Source of the DNA: Athripsodes cinereus
Taxonomy: Eukaryota; Arthropoda; Insecta; Trichoptera; Leptoceridae
DNA: 64,000 nt
Reading direction: 5' to 3'
Assembly: GCA_947579605.1 (NCBI GenBank)
Contig: OX388328.1
Span: 15,169,684 to 15,233,683, forward strand
The notes below the pieces were generated by a model, which saw only the letters and a list, made by a program, of their open reading frames with translations, was not told the origin of the DNA and made no database searches. Positions 1-9,913 of the stretch are shown in pieces. A program made the translations under genes and the position numbers. Numbering within the stretch: position 1 is the stretch's first letter; each line of letters opens with the position of its first letter.

Positions 1-124
1 GGTGTTACATGTATATGTGTTTAGTGCATTGTGTATATGTGTATCGTCATAATACAAGATTCATATCTTAGTTTAGGACTAACTCGATCTTTGTGAATTG
101 TCTATACATGTCATGTTATGTTTT
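1..124 (+). mobile_element. SINE-B, 3' part, cut by window edge
   Basis: Starts inside the element at the GGTGTTACATGTATATGTG block and runs to the ATGTCATGTTATGTTTTTT tail. It matches the same stretch of the fuller SINE-B copies at 6060-6275 and 22244-22490. The tRNA-like head would lie before base 1. Confidence 0.8.
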
Positions 125-231
125 TTTTTTAATTAATCTAGATTTGATGTTAATATATTGGTTTTCTGCATTTTTATCAATTCCTTCATAAAATGCGGAA
201 ATAAATAGATAATGTAAAGTGCACGCTTGTG

Positions 232-345
232 GCAGCCCTATTTCTTGTCTGGCTATAGTGCAACGACACATTAAGGTGACGGGAGATATATTCGAGGTCC
301 TGGGTTCGATACCAAGGTCGGACACTGTCGTAATAAATACAAACA
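232..345 (+). mobile_element. tRNA-like SINE head with CA-rich tail
   Basis: TGGCTATAGTGC (A-box-like) is followed about 45 bases later by GGGTTCGATACC (B-box-like), the spacing of a Pol III promoter in a tRNA-derived SINE. It ends in a CACACACACACA run. Only one copy is in the window, so family identity is uncertain. Confidence 0.4.
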
Positions 346-462
346 CACACACACAATATACGTAATCAATATATTATGCATTATTGTCATGTAATAATGC
401 ATTGAATACTAGAATTATTTACTCTATACACATCCAGGGAAAAAAATAGATATCACCTAATA

Positions 463-744
463 CAGTGGATTGGTAATCCGAAAACGGTTTGCAGGGCAGT
501 GTCGAACTATCGAATTCGTCGGACTATAATAGAGTACTGCCTAAGACCCTCTATAGTCCGGAATTATTTACAAACGAGTACCTTGTAATCCGACAAATTA
601 CAGATCCAATGATAAGATTTTATATGTTATATTCTGAATTTTATTTAACATAAGCGAAGACTGTCAAAAAATATATTGTAATAGTCATGTCGGATTACAG
701 GGGATGCCGAATTAGACAGGGGCCGAATTACCGGGGGTCCACTG
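463..744. mobile_element. pogo/Tigger-like MITE
   Basis: TA CAGTGGATTGGTAATCCG at the left and CGAATTACCGGGGGTCCACTG TA at the right form imperfect terminal inverted repeats flanked by TA. Internal GTAATCCGAC and GTCGGATTACAG repeat the terminal motif. TA targets and ACAGTGG..AATCCGA ends are typical of pogo/Tigger-type Tc1-mariner relatives. No transposase is present, so it is non-autonomous. Confidence 0.7.
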
Positions 745-907
745 TATATCATTATCTCAGTTGGTCCCTTAATTCTGAGCACCGTGACCATCATTTCTCC
801 ATGTTTTATAAAGGTGCCATTATTATGTCTCCACCTCGAGCGATCCTCATTTCTCTGCCATGTGCAGGGCCCCATGTAGTGAACTTTGGGTAGCCTCCTT
901 AATTTTT

Positions 908-1300
908 TTATCACCCTCAAAGCAGAACAAACATATTAATTTGAACAGCAAACGGCATTTGCCTTTTACAATATATATTATGACAAATTAACAATATATA
1001 TAGTCTTCAAAAATAAAAAAATGCATACCATACAGTTAAAAAAACCAAAACCAATAACAGAAATACAATTCAAAATGACGAATATCGATAGTCCCAGTAG
1101 GAAAGGCTGTTCAAATGTCAAATGGTCTGGCTAGAGATATTGATCGATATCTTTAACGTGAAATAATAACTGAAAATTGAAAGTATATTGTAGTTGTGTC
1201 GTCGTCTATTATCGTTAAAAGTTATCTTCTGGGGTCGCATTGGCCTTCAGCTGTAATGATCATTGTAAGAATCGTCTTATTGTCAGTAATAATTTATTAA
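908..1300 (+). mobile_element. LINE-J 3' end relic, interrupted
   Basis: Bases 912-940 match the CCTCAAAGCCGAACAAACAT part of LINE-J. Bases 1088-1300 match its last coding part (AATGGTCTGGCTGGAG) and its 3' UTR (ATCGCATTGGCCTTCAGCTG, then AGAATCGTCTTATTGTCAG). About 145 bases between them do not match and look inserted or diverged. It ends in TAATAATTTA. Confidence 0.7.
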
Positions 1301-1367
1301 TTTACACCTTTACACGGCAGAGTCCTTTACATCTTAAATTAAAAAAAAAAAACAACTTACATACTTA

Positions 1368-1700
1368 ATTCCGATGGCCGAACAACCCTTGTAGGACCTT
1401 TGCCTCCGAAACAATAGATCTCCAAGCCTTTCTATCCTGAGTAATGGACTGCCAGTCGTCTTTAGCATTGAGCTCCTCCAGATCTCGGTTGATGTTATCT
1501 AACAATCTTTGTCTTGGTCTGCCTAACGGTCTCCTGCCCTCGGGTATACCCTGCAGAATACCTTTTAGTCGCCCTTTCTTCTCCGGATCTAATGACGTGG
1601 CCAATCCATGCCAATCTTCGGGATCTGATCTCACTTGTGATGAAAGGTTGGTTAGTTGTGGAGCGAATTTCTTCATTACTTTTAAGCCTCCAGGTTCCTT
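1368..1700 (-). mobile_element. LINE C-terminal relic (RTE-like), 3' UTR beside it
   Basis: The minus frame reads GRRPLGRPRQRLLDNINRDL, then W..ITQDRKAWRSIVSEA. This is the Gly-Arg-rich tail typical of RTE-like endonuclease-reverse transcriptases. The flanking 1290-1345 (CACCTTTACACGGCAGAGTC) recurs at 11818-11868 and is probably its 3' UTR. The reverse transcriptase core is missing, so this is a 5'-truncated copy. Confidence 0.7.
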
Positions 1701-2040
1701 AAAAAAAAACCAACAACAATTACAATTTGACAGACGAAGAAAAAAATATCACTTGTAGCAGCATGTTTGATTTGATGAAGAAAAATTTGCATATGCATAT
1801 ATACAAACTTATCAACAAACAGATATACCTAAATATTTTAAAAGTTTTCTGATGTTTCTTTTTGTACACATACAAAATAAAATAAAATATTATAATTACA
1901 ATGCCTGCATGCCTTATGATGATCTTGAAACTCGCGTGAGAATTAAAAATTACACCAACGAATCATAATATGAGAGCTAGTAAATACATACAGACATATA
2001 TATAAACACTATTGAATATTATTATAAATATTTACCAGAT
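1701..2040. other. No recognised feature
   Basis: AT-rich sequence with no coding signal, repeat match or clear structure that I can see. Confidence 0.6.
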
Positions 2041-2110
2041 TCTGTGGAGTCATATCCCACAAGAGGGGTAACCATAGCAGAACAACTTCATATAATAAAC
2101 ATGCAAGCTG
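2041..2110 (-). mobile_element. SINE-A 3' fragment
   Basis: CATATCCCACAAGAGGGGTA, then AACATGCAAGCTGTCC, are the antisense of the SINE-A 3' half. The rest of the element is absent. Confidence 0.6.
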
Positions 2111-2351
2111 TCCGCTTCGTACTAACAAAAATTGTTTTTTTTTTTAAATTTACATATCCACGGCGTGAGCCTTTTCCATGCTTAAAAATACACAGAAGAA
2201 AATATACAAATCAAATTTCTCATTCATAATACAATTGGAGCAAGACAAGAACATTAAAGTTAAGGGAGAACAAAACACAAATGGAAATCAATTCATAACA
2301 TCAATAACTTTAGTCAAATCACAAAATATTTGAGTGTTAGTATAGAAATAA

Positions 2352-3266
2352 TTGTCAATGAAATGTTTAGCAATTATTTTTACACTTTTTATAAATGATG
2401 TCGGAGGCAGCGTGCGTTATTCGAAGTTTCTTCTGTTTGCGGACGATTTGAAGGTTTTCAAGAGTGTCCGATGTGCCGAGGATGCCAAGGAGTTGCAATC
2501 AGATATTGATTCTATCGTCGAATGGTCACATAGAAATAAGCTTCCCTTTAGTGTAAAAAAATGTAACATTATGATCTATTCTAGATCTAGGCAACCGATG
2601 ATTTATGACTACACCATGGATAATACATTGCTCATCAGAGTTGAGAAGTCTAAGGATCTTGGTGTTCTTTTCACTCAGAATTTTCATTTTAGGGAGCATA
2701 TTACGGACATAACTCAAAAAGCTTACAAATCGCTGGGTTTTTTGCTGAAACACTCCAACCACTTTCAAAATCCAAACACGTTGAGGCTTTTGTATGAGTC
2801 ATTAGTTCGGAGTGTTCTAGAGTCAGGTTCGATTATTTGGTGTCCATCGGAAGACACGTATGTTTTAATGGTAGAAAAGGTACAAAGAAGATTTTTAAGG
2901 TCACTATATTGGAAAATATATGGATATTATCCCTACCTGTTTCCATCTTCATTCGTAATGGGTTGCCTTGACTATAATACTTTGGAACATCGCCGAGATG
3001 TATTCTGTGCTCGTCTTTTTTTCAAACTACTCAACGGTATCATTTTTAATCCAATAATACTGGAAAATTTCAATATATATGTTCCCGATGCATATGGACG
3101 TTCTCGGCATCATGATTTTTTTTACCAGCCTCAAAGCCGAACAAACATAAAGGCAAACTCCCCAGTGGGAAGTGCTATTCAAATGTTTAATGGTCTGGCT
3201 GGAGAAGTTAATATCTTCAACGTGACGTATGCAGAATTTATAAGAAAAATCGAAGATATATTGTAG
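2352..3266 (+). CDS. LINE-J reverse transcriptase, C-terminal part
   Basis: The frame holds the jockey-like RT from TLFINDVGG onward, with LLFADDLKVFKS carrying the FADD catalytic pair, then thumb and C-terminal domain to FIRKIEDIL. True homology with the fuller copy at 44275-46563 begins near 2375; residues before TLFINDV are unrelated flank, so the apparent Met start is not biological. Roughly a dozen residues differ from that copy over about 290, so both came from a recently active source. The first RT catalytic motif and the endonuclease are missing: a classic 5'-truncated insertion. Confidence 0.9.
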   Translation: MSMKCLAIIFTLFINDVGGSVRYSKFLLFADDLKVFKSVRCAEDAKELQSDIDSIVEWSHRNKLPFSVKKCNIMIYSRSRQPMIYDYTMDNTLLIRVEKSKDLGVLFTQNFHFREHITDITQKAYKSLGFLLKHSNHFQNPNTLRLLYESLVRSVLESGSIIWCPSEDTYVLMVEKVQRRFLRSLYWKIYGYYPYLFPSSFVMGCLDYNTLEHRRDVFCARLFFKLLNGIIFNPIILENFNIYVPDAYGRSRHHDFFYQPQSRTNIKANSPVGSAIQMFNGLAGEVNIFNVTYAEFIRKIEDIL

Positions 3267-3380
3267 TTGTGTTGTCGTTTGGATATCGTTTAGAGTTTTC
3301 TTCTTGGATCGCATTGGCCTACAGCTGTAATGATCCTTGTAAGAATCGTCTTATTGTCAGTAATAATAATAATTTGGTTG
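3267..3380 (+). mobile_element. LINE-J 3' UTR and TAA tail
   Basis: After the stop comes a short UTR with ATCGCATTGGCC and TGATCCTTGTAAGAATCGTC, ending in TCAGTAATAATAATAAT. The same UTR occurs antisense at 44170-44274 and as stubs at about 1195-1300 and 58866-58942. TAA-type 3' tails mark the priming end. Confidence 0.85.
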
Positions 3381-3450
3381 TTAGAAATTGCCTGAAGGCA
3401 ATAAACCCGCCATTAGTTTGTACAACGTGAAATCGTACAATAAAAAATTT
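3366..3450 (+). mobile_element. LINE-F-type 3' end
   Basis: GTTAGAAATTGCCTGAAGGCAATAAACC matches, in sense, the LINE-F 3' end (GCTTATTGCCTGGAGGCAAT antisense at 8040-8090 and 11730-11770). It contains a small self-complementary TTGCCT.AGGCAA hairpin. Confidence 0.5.
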
Positions 3451-3477
3451 TTTGTTTAATTTTTTTATTAAAATAAT

Positions 3478-3645
3478 AGACTTTCAGGATGAGTACCAAA
3501 CCTCATTATTGCTGAATTTGAGATGTAAATAAAATGTTTTTCATTTTTCCAACACTTGCCTTTTGGAGTAGGTAGGTACCTACACTGGAAAACTTGCGTA
3601 AAAGAGTGGAGACCAATTCTTCTTTACCAGATGCTCCACGGAAAT
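3478..3645 (-). mobile_element. SINE-A, 5' two thirds
   Basis: Antisense SINE-A from TCAGGATGAGTACCAAACCT to GATGCTCCACGG, the element's 5' end. A TAGGTAGGTACCTAC tract interrupts the match. The LINE-like 3' tail is missing. Confidence 0.7.
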
Positions 3646-3689
3646 AATCATCATTATAAAATTATTTTTTGTATTGGTTTCTCTTTCTT

Positions 3690-3865
3690 CACCCCTAAGT
3701 GTTGTCTCCTTTGAGAAGATTGACGATCATCAGGGCTGTCTCTTCCTTGTTGACTGCTGCCCTGAACAGCGTCGTGGTGCTACTTCTGTGCCATTTTCTG
3801 TAATAATGAAGCCAAGAGATTCTTCTCCGATCTGGTCCTCTTCTTCGTTTCCTATGAATTATCAG
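3690..3865 (-). mobile_element. RTE-like LINE C-terminal tail
   Basis: The minus translation reads RKRRRGPDRRRISWLHYYRK, then TTTLFRAAVNKEETALMIV and a stop. The RRGPxRRRxSWL and LFRAAVxK pattern is the familiar end of insect endonuclease-reverse transcriptases. No upstream domain is present. Confidence 0.7.
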
Positions 3866-3894
3866 TTGTAGTGTAGGTAATACTTCATATTCTG

Positions 3895-4060
3895 TGTCTG
3901 CGAGAGGAGGTGAATAGAGCGAGCTTCAAAAGAGGTCTGAAGACGCACCTTTTTGCTGGGAGTTTTGGGTAATAAACGCGGTATACGGCGCCCTTGAGGT
4001 CATGTCATGAGTAAACGGCGCTTTACAAATTGTCCATATTTATGATAATAATAATCTTTT
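3895..4060 (+). mobile_element. LINE-G-like (CR1/L2-type) 3' end
   Basis: GCTTCAAAAGAGGTCTGAAG encodes a FKRGLKTHLF-like end, followed by a short UTR with GTAAACGGCGC and an ATAATAATAATC tail. Comparable ends are at 4695-4795 and 58943-59035. Confidence 0.5.
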
Positions 4061-4179
4061 GTAGAAATCGATCAATAGGTAGGTACTCTTTGCCTACTTC
4101 ACGCCCTTCACGGTAAGTAAATGATATCGACAGTCCAGTTCCATAACGCTACAAATCTATACGAGTATTTCTATTTAAT

Positions 4180-4400
4180 TGATTATACTCTCACTCCAAT
4201 GTTTCATTTTTTATGTTTTGATTTGACTAATTTTCTTAATGATTTGATTTGACTGATTTTTATAATGTTTCGCCAATTGTTGTTCTCGTATTGCTCCAAC
4301 TGAGTTGTGAATGAGAATTATGATTTGTTTTTAATTTTTGTGTATAATATAACATGTAAAAGGCTTACGCCGTATGTTGATGTAAATAAATAAATATAAG
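4180..4400 (+). mobile_element. LINE 3' UTR with ACATGTAAAAGGC end
   Basis: ATAACATGTAAAAGGCTTAC, then a TGTAAATAAATAAATAT tail. The same end is at 54890-54955 and 58220-58275. No coding part is recognisable upstream. Confidence 0.5.
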
Positions 4401-4694
4401 ATATACGAATATTTCTACTTGTTGAGTTTTGGAACTGGACAGACGATATATACATACTTAGTATTATTTAATTACGCTATAGATTGTTACGAAGTATTAT
4501 TGGAAGAGAAAAACTTTCTTTTGCATATAATAATCTTGTTATACATTCATTACATATTTGTTAAAGAGACTTTGTGTGTTTGTTCTTACTCATCTTTTAT
4601 TACGTAAAATTAACACGTGTACCTTACTAATCACAGAAAGGTCCTGCGACTTGGAATAAGCTGTCTGCCAATTTGGGACACCAAAACAACATTT

Positions 4695-4795
4695 CAAAAT
4701 GAAAACCACCCTCTTCATCGGCGCCCTTAAGACTGTTGAAAGATCGTAAAACGGTGTCAAAGAAATAAACAATCCAACATCATAATCACAAAGTA
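4695..4795 (+). mobile_element. LINE-G-like 3' stub
   Basis: CTCTTCATCGGCGCCCTTAAGA, then AAACGGTGTCAAAGAAATAAAC. It parallels 58943-59035 (CTCTTCACCGGCGCCCTTGG, GTTAAACGGCGTC). Confidence 0.55.
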
Positions 4796-4984
4796 AGGCT
4801 TAGAAAGAATCACGTCACCTTACTTGGTAGTTTACCAAACGGCACATGAAGCCGCAACACATCCTCTTCGCGAGGTGTGCTTTGTCCAACTAAGCTACCA
4901 CGTGACAAACTAAAGCTTCGAAGTTCTCTTTTTAAAAACCACATTGAGAATATTAGGACCAGTAGGTAAGTTTTATTTTTGTTA

Positions 4985-5260
4985 TTTGATGTATGTTTGT
5001 GAAGACATGTTAGGTATGTGTGGAGCGTGTTATTATATGGCTGCGAGACATGGTCTCTATCTGAAAGTGATAAAAAGAGATTTAAAGGCGTTTTGAGATA
5101 TGGTCCTCTAAAGAAGAATCCTGTGAATATCCCTGGAGGGACAACATCTAAAATGACGAAGTTCTTAGGAGGAGGAAAGCATCTGCTCAAGACCATCTCA
5201 GAAAGACGCATCAGATGGATTGGACACAAAATGCGTCACGAAAACTTCTACAATAAATAA
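4985..5260 (+). mobile_element. RTE-like LINE C-terminal relic
   Basis: The frame at 5018-5260 reads MWSVLLYGCETWSLSESDKK, later LLKTISERRIRWIGHKMRH. The LLYGCETW box and RIRWIGHKMRH box are standard downstream landmarks of these LINE reverse transcriptases. The middle is diverged (VNIPGGTTSKMTKFLGGG). The catalytic RT boxes lie upstream and are missing. Confidence 0.75.
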
Positions 5261-5505
5261 TTAAAAGGACATTTGACGAGACAAATTAAGTTTATAATGA
5301 GGGAAATGAATAAATTAATCAAATTTAAGATATGTAACGTTTTCATTTCTTTATTTTTTGAAAATGTTTCATTAGAGGATGAATTATTTACATTCATTTA
5401 ATGATGGTTTATTCTTGAAATAGAGAAATCTGTTTTTTTCTGAAATATATCAAAATTTTATTAAAAACATAATTAAATTAAAGAAACTATAAAAATACTA
5501 AACAT

Positions 5506-5552
5506 AAAAGGTTGTATTTGGGTTTATAACAAAAACCCAGATATATCTTTTA
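5506..5552 (+). mobile_element. SINE-C 3' fragment
   Basis: AAGGTTGTATTTGGGTTTATAACAAAAACC..ATATATCTTTT, the 3' 45 bases of SINE-C, followed by an A-rich tract. Confidence 0.75.
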
Positions 5553-6055
5553 AAAAAAATAAAAAAAAAAAATAAAACAATAATAAAACAATTAACTGAA
5601 ATATATCAATAAAACAAAATTTAAAGTCTTTATTTCAGGTCTTTCAAAACTAACACAAATTACAAACAAAATTACTTCACCAACTGTCAAAACAAAAATT
5701 CTAAATTCAAATAAATAAACTAAAGGAAATCACTCCTATGAGTAGGTAGGTGGTTTTCTTTACATTCATATAGATTTTTGTAATTGTTTCTAAGTTTTTT
5801 TATTATTGGAAATGAATTAATAGATAAATAAATGGTTTTATGAACAAAGCGGAACCAGGGTGACGTCGGGCAATAATGATCTGTGTTATAATGGATAGTC
5901 AGTTAGTCAAGTGGAAGTAGAGCGAAAATTATTAATAAGTACGTAAATATACAGACAAACATGTAGATATATATAAATATCTAAACAGATGAAGAACATA
6001 CCAAATTAAACTAGACAAACCCTGTATATACCTATACCACCACAGAATCTCCCAT
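5553..6055. other. No recognised feature
   Basis: A-rich simple sequence, then unique-looking AT-rich DNA without interpretable frames. Confidence 0.6.
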
Positions 6056-6057
6056 AA

Positions 6058-6275
6058 ATGTGCTAGCCAGCGAAATCACTTTAATGCGGGTTCGATTCCC
6101 GGCCAGGGCAAAATGAAGAATGACCTTTTTCAAATTGTCCTGGGTCTGGGTGTTACATGTATATGTGTTTAGTACATTGTATATAATATGTGTATCGTCA
6201 TAATACAAGATTCATTTCTTAGTTTGGGACTAGCGCGGTCTGTGTGAATTGTCTCTACATGTTATGTTATGTTTA
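6058..6275 (+). mobile_element. SINE-B
   Basis: The degraded head keeps a B box in GGGTTCGATTCCCGGCC. The body is GTCCTGGGTCTGGGTGTTAC, TAGTTTGGGACTAGC and ATGTTATGTTATGT. The A box is no longer clear, so it is probably not a transcriptionally competent copy. Confidence 0.8.
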
Positions 6276-6278
6276 TTA

Positions 6279-6318
6279 ATTGTGTCGGTGCACACGTAGT
6301 AGAATTCCATAATTATGT
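6279..6318 (+). repeat. MITE-D leader fragment
   Basis: GTGTCGGTGCACACGTAGTAGAATTCCATA matches the unique leader that precedes the palindrome of MITE-D at 21798 and 47134. No palindrome follows here. Confidence 0.5.
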
Positions 6319-6319
6319 T

Positions 6320-7215
6320 ATGTTAAAAATATTGTGGATTTACAGAGAACAAGCACTGCCACATTACAATACTCCTTATCTGTCGGGGTTGTGATCATTT
6401 GCGACATTGAGCAAGCTATTTTGTTTCGATTCCAGTCTTGGAGATGACATTTGATGTTCATAATGGGACAAGTTTTAATCGTGTTACCAATTCAGATTTT
6501 CAAAAAATGTAGATCAGATTAAAAAAGTACGTAGGTTCAGGAAAAAGTTGCAGATTTCCCGATTTCAGTATTTTCAGTTGACATTAATTTTAAAACTCAG
6601 GATTTTTTTCTTTTAGGTCTTATGAATTTTTTGACACAATTGTATGTCGGGAACTGGATTTTTAACTTGCTAGAAGTGTTGTTGATGTCAAACATATTTT
6701 GAACTATTCAAATATGTTGACTATGGATGAGTGTGATCAATTGGAATGATTATACTGGACTAGTTCAAAATATGTTTTTAGGTCTTAATTATCTGAATTT
6801 CCTCTAATTTCCTTTACTGTTATAACTTTTTCCCCTCCCATTGTCAATTGTTTAACAATCTCCTAGGATTTGCAAAAGAATATTTTGGGAAAGTGGGACA
6901 TTAGACATATAAAATTCGTAGCATTGAAAAAAAATACCAAAAGTACTTCGTAGATTGTGACAAAAGTACCTAAGTACATATATTTGGGACAATAGCTCAA
7001 TCTTCTTCTACTTTTTCTTTTTGAGTTGCCCAGCAAAACGATAAAAAACAAAATTTAAAAAAAAAACATCAAAATCTATATTCCCATTTCCTTCCAGAAA
7101 GCCACGACATCTTTTGCAGCTCCAATACCAAATTGGTCCTAAAAATGCGTAGACTTGACAACTCTGTGTCTCAGATCGTCGTGTCAGACATTTATTTCAT
7201 CAGCAGGTCGTGGAT
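6320..7215. other. No recognised gene or repeat
   Basis: AT-rich sequence. The only structure I see is a short inverted pair, TCAAACATATTTTGAACT near 6690 and AGTTCAAAATATGTTTTT near 6765. Confidence 0.55.
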
Positions 7216-7223
7216 CTGCTTGT

Positions 7224-7881
7224 CGATGGTATAAAGCACAAAAGACACATGTCCACATTTTAGGTAAAATGAGTTAATATAATATATAATATAATATATT
7301 TTAGTAGCTTTCTGTGAAAGGTGTATAAGGTTGTATTTGGGTTTATAACAAAAACCCAGATATATCTTTTTTTAAAAAAAAAAAAAAAATATTATGTACA
7401 AGATCGGTTGCAACGCCATCTATTTCCTGACAAAATATTATCAACAATCTTAATATCATTATTGAAATATTTAATAAAAACCAAATGTCACACGTCCACA
7501 AATGCACTTTGTTTTGTGCACAGATGTAACATGTCACATAAGATATGAAGATTCTAAAAAATACATGTTCATCTAGGACGGACATGTGTCATCTGTGCAC
7601 GCATAAACGCATCCCAATAGTCGCCGTGAGCGGCACTTCCATCACACTTCCAAACACATGTCCATGACCATCATCTAAAAATGCTAATTCTTGACATTCT
7701 GGTTATAAATATAATAAAAACTAAATAATAAATGACATTAAAAAAGAACAAGGATTATGATTTTCAACACCTTCTGCATTAATTTGAAGTCAGTGAATTA
7801 ATTAAGAATCTCAAACTTTAAAAACCTGTTTTCTTGAAAGTGTCAAATGTGGACATGTGTCTTTTGTGCTTTATACCATCG
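7224..7881. mobile_element. Long-TIR DNA transposon, non-autonomous
   Basis: Perfect 37-bp terminal inverted repeats lie at 7224-7260 (CGATGGTATAAAGCACAAAA...) and 7845-7881. TTGT flanks both ends (7220-7223 and 7882-7885), a 4-bp target duplication. ACATGT-centred motifs recur inside (near 7483, 7525, 7581 and 7655) and in the TIRs, as expected for subterminal transposase-binding sites. No transposase frame is visible. A SINE-C fragment is nested inside. Perfect TIRs suggest fairly recent mobility. The superfamily is not assigned. Confidence 0.85.
7303..7380 (+). mobile_element. SINE-C 3' half nested in the long-TIR element
   Basis: TAGCTTTCTGTGAAAGGTGT, then TTTGGGTTTATAACAAAAAC, then a poly-A run. 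It lies wholly inside 7224-7881 and is therefore younger than that insertion. Confidence 0.8.
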
Positions 7882-7974
7882 TTGTATATTGAAGTAATAA
7901 TATTAAAAAATCAGGAAGTATAGTAACAGAATTGCAGGAAGAAATAAAAAGAATTGAGATAATGAAACATGTTG

Positions 7975-8640
7975 CGAAAGTAATAATAATAATAATAAGA
8001 ACACTTTATTGATCAGAAAAAAAAAATCATGAGCAATTGGCGAGCTTATTGCCTGGAGGCAATATCTTCCAGCTAACCAAAATAATGTGTGATACTATGT
8101 TGACAATGTGTAGGTAATTAATACTAAATGTGAACAGTTAATACTAAATTTAATTATAACTAATTACATTCTTAGCCCTAAGTAGAACATTATATATGTC
8201 ATGTTTCCTCTAATAAATACTATAAAATGAAGGATAAAGGCACGGGGAGGAACTTTTTAGGATAAGTCTATGGATTTTAGGTTATTCTTAAAAACGTGTA
8301 GCGTAGAGGAATTTCTAATATTGCAAGGTAGATTATTCCACATTCTAATTGCATGGGTCGTAAATGATGAACTGAAGAAGGTTGTGGTGTGGGCAGGGAC
8401 GGCAAGTAGCTGGTTATTCTGAGATCTCAGAGGACGTCCATGTGAAGACAGGTATTCAAAATGCTTAAAAAGGTATTGAGGGGAATTGTGCTTTAGGATG
8501 TTGTACAGAAAGTAGTGAATATGTAGATCGCGGGATTGTTTGTATGTTGGCCATTTAAGTTCTGCTCGAAATTTGGAAATTACCAATAGTTGTATCAAGT
8601 ACAGGCAGGCATCATACCACATCATCTTATCAATAGTTTA
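7975..8640 (-). mobile_element. LINE-F 3' part with coding tail 8257-8625
   Basis: The minus frame reads LFKHFEYLSSHGRPLRSQNN, later AIRMWNNLPCNIRNSSTLHV: the conserved R-S..LAVPAHTT..F..S...A..WN.LP C-terminus of jockey/CR1-like LINEs. The 3' UTR carries the self-complementary TTGCCTGGAGGCAA block and ends in a TTATTATTATTA tail at 7981. The RT catalytic boxes are missing. Confidence 0.8.
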
Positions 8641-8769
8641 AATATATTGGCACTACAACCACAAGCAACATATTATTACATCACTCTACAGAAGGCAGCA
8701 ATTCTGAATACTATTTGTAGAATAGTACATAAATATTTACAAATAGATGCAACTTAACGAATAGTGACA

Positions 8770-8925
8770 CAGAAAACGTTGCGAGATAGAGTGAAGAATG
8801 AGGATATCAGGATGAGAATGAGCGGATGTGAGAGGAGTGTTGTGGACAGAATGCGTGTAAACAAGTTGAGATGGTTTGGACATGTTGAGCGAATGCAAGA
8901 TGAAAGGATGACGAAGAGGAAATAA
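8770..8925 (+). mobile_element. LINE-A internal relic
   Basis: Encodes KTLRDRVKNED, MSGCERSVVDRMRVNKLRWF and GHVERMQDERMTK across a frameshift. It matches the LINE-A copy at 33061 and is cut on both sides. Confidence 0.75.
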
Positions 8926-8927
8926 AT

Positions 8928-9300
8928 AATATAGTAGTAAATAGGTGACAATAATTTGGCACATGTGCCTGTGTTACCTGGGATTATCGGGAAAAATCTT
9001 GAGTAACTGTATGTGACATAATAAACATAATTATTACAGATCATACTCTCCGTGACAAAAGACATAATACCTCATCGCTGAATGAAATAATATATGTTAA
9101 ATAACGGTTACAAAATGAAACTGAATACTTATAGTACAAACATGAACCGGAATTAAACAATAAAACACAAAAGAGAAATGTTCCACATGGGAACACAAGG
9201 ATCTAAATGAATAACTGTAAACATATCTTATACTCTTAGTTTAAAGTAAGTACTTGCTTACTGCCTTTACAAATTCAAATTGAAATTCAAATATATTTAG
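8928..9300. other. No recognised feature
   Basis: AT-rich; no frame or repeat match that I can support. Confidence 0.6.
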
Positions 9301-9301
9301 A

Positions 9302-9913
9302 ATGGATAAATATACAATTTGCAACAACAATAATAATAATTGTTATCGGGAGGGAGAGACATTAAGACATATTTTGTCTGAATGTTCTCTTCTTTCCGGA
9401 ACAGACTATTTGAAAAGACATGATCAGGAAGCAAAAATATTACATCAAAATTTAGCTTTGAAATTTAAATTAATTGAACAGGAATCAAAATTACCATACT
9501 ATAATTATTGTCCAGTATCGGTACTTGAAAACAATGACACTAAACTCTACTGGGATCGACCAATTCAAACTGATCGAACTATTATAGCTAATCGACCAGA
9601 TATTGTGTTGGTTGATCGCAGATGCCGTAAAACATACATCATAGACATCACTATACCGCACGATGAAAATTTAAATAAAGTTGAGCAAGATAAGATAATA
9701 AAATATCTTGATCTTGATCATGAAATCAAAGATATGTGGAGAACACCTACCACAATCATCGTGCCTATAGTGTTGTCTGTGAATGGTTTAATACCTAAGA
9801 GTCTGTCAAGCAATCTCAGAAAACTGGGAGTAGATGACAGGCTCAAATACAGCATGCAGAAGGCCGTACTTCTATCGTCCACCAGGATAGTAAGAAGGTT
9901 TTTGTCCCTGTAG
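9302..9913 (+). CDS. LINE-R C-terminus: zinc knuckle plus restriction-like endonuclease
   Basis: A 203-codon open frame. Residues 14-28 (C, H23, C28) are the second half of a CCHC knuckle (ETLRHILSECS). Residues 86-116 read RPIQTDRTIIANRPDIVLVD, then TYIIDITIP: the R-P-D...I-I-D core of the restriction-like endonuclease of R2/R4/NeSL-type non-LTR elements. K134-Y-L-D-L and the end AVLLSSTRIVRRFLSL also fit that group. The first two cysteines are separated by six asparagines (C7, C14) instead of the usual two residues. The RT is missing, so this is a 5'-truncated copy with an undamaged tail. The Met is not a true start. Confidence 0.85.
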   Translation: MDKYTICNNNNNNCYREGETLRHILSECSLLSGTDYLKRHDQEAKILHQNLALKFKLIEQESKLPYYNYCPVSVLENNDTKLYWDRPIQTDRTIIANRPDIVLVDRRCRKTYIIDITIPHDENLNKVEQDKIIKYLDLDHEIKDMWRTPTTIIVPIVLSVNGLIPKSLSSNLRKLGVDDRLKYSMQKAVLLSSTRIVRRFLSL

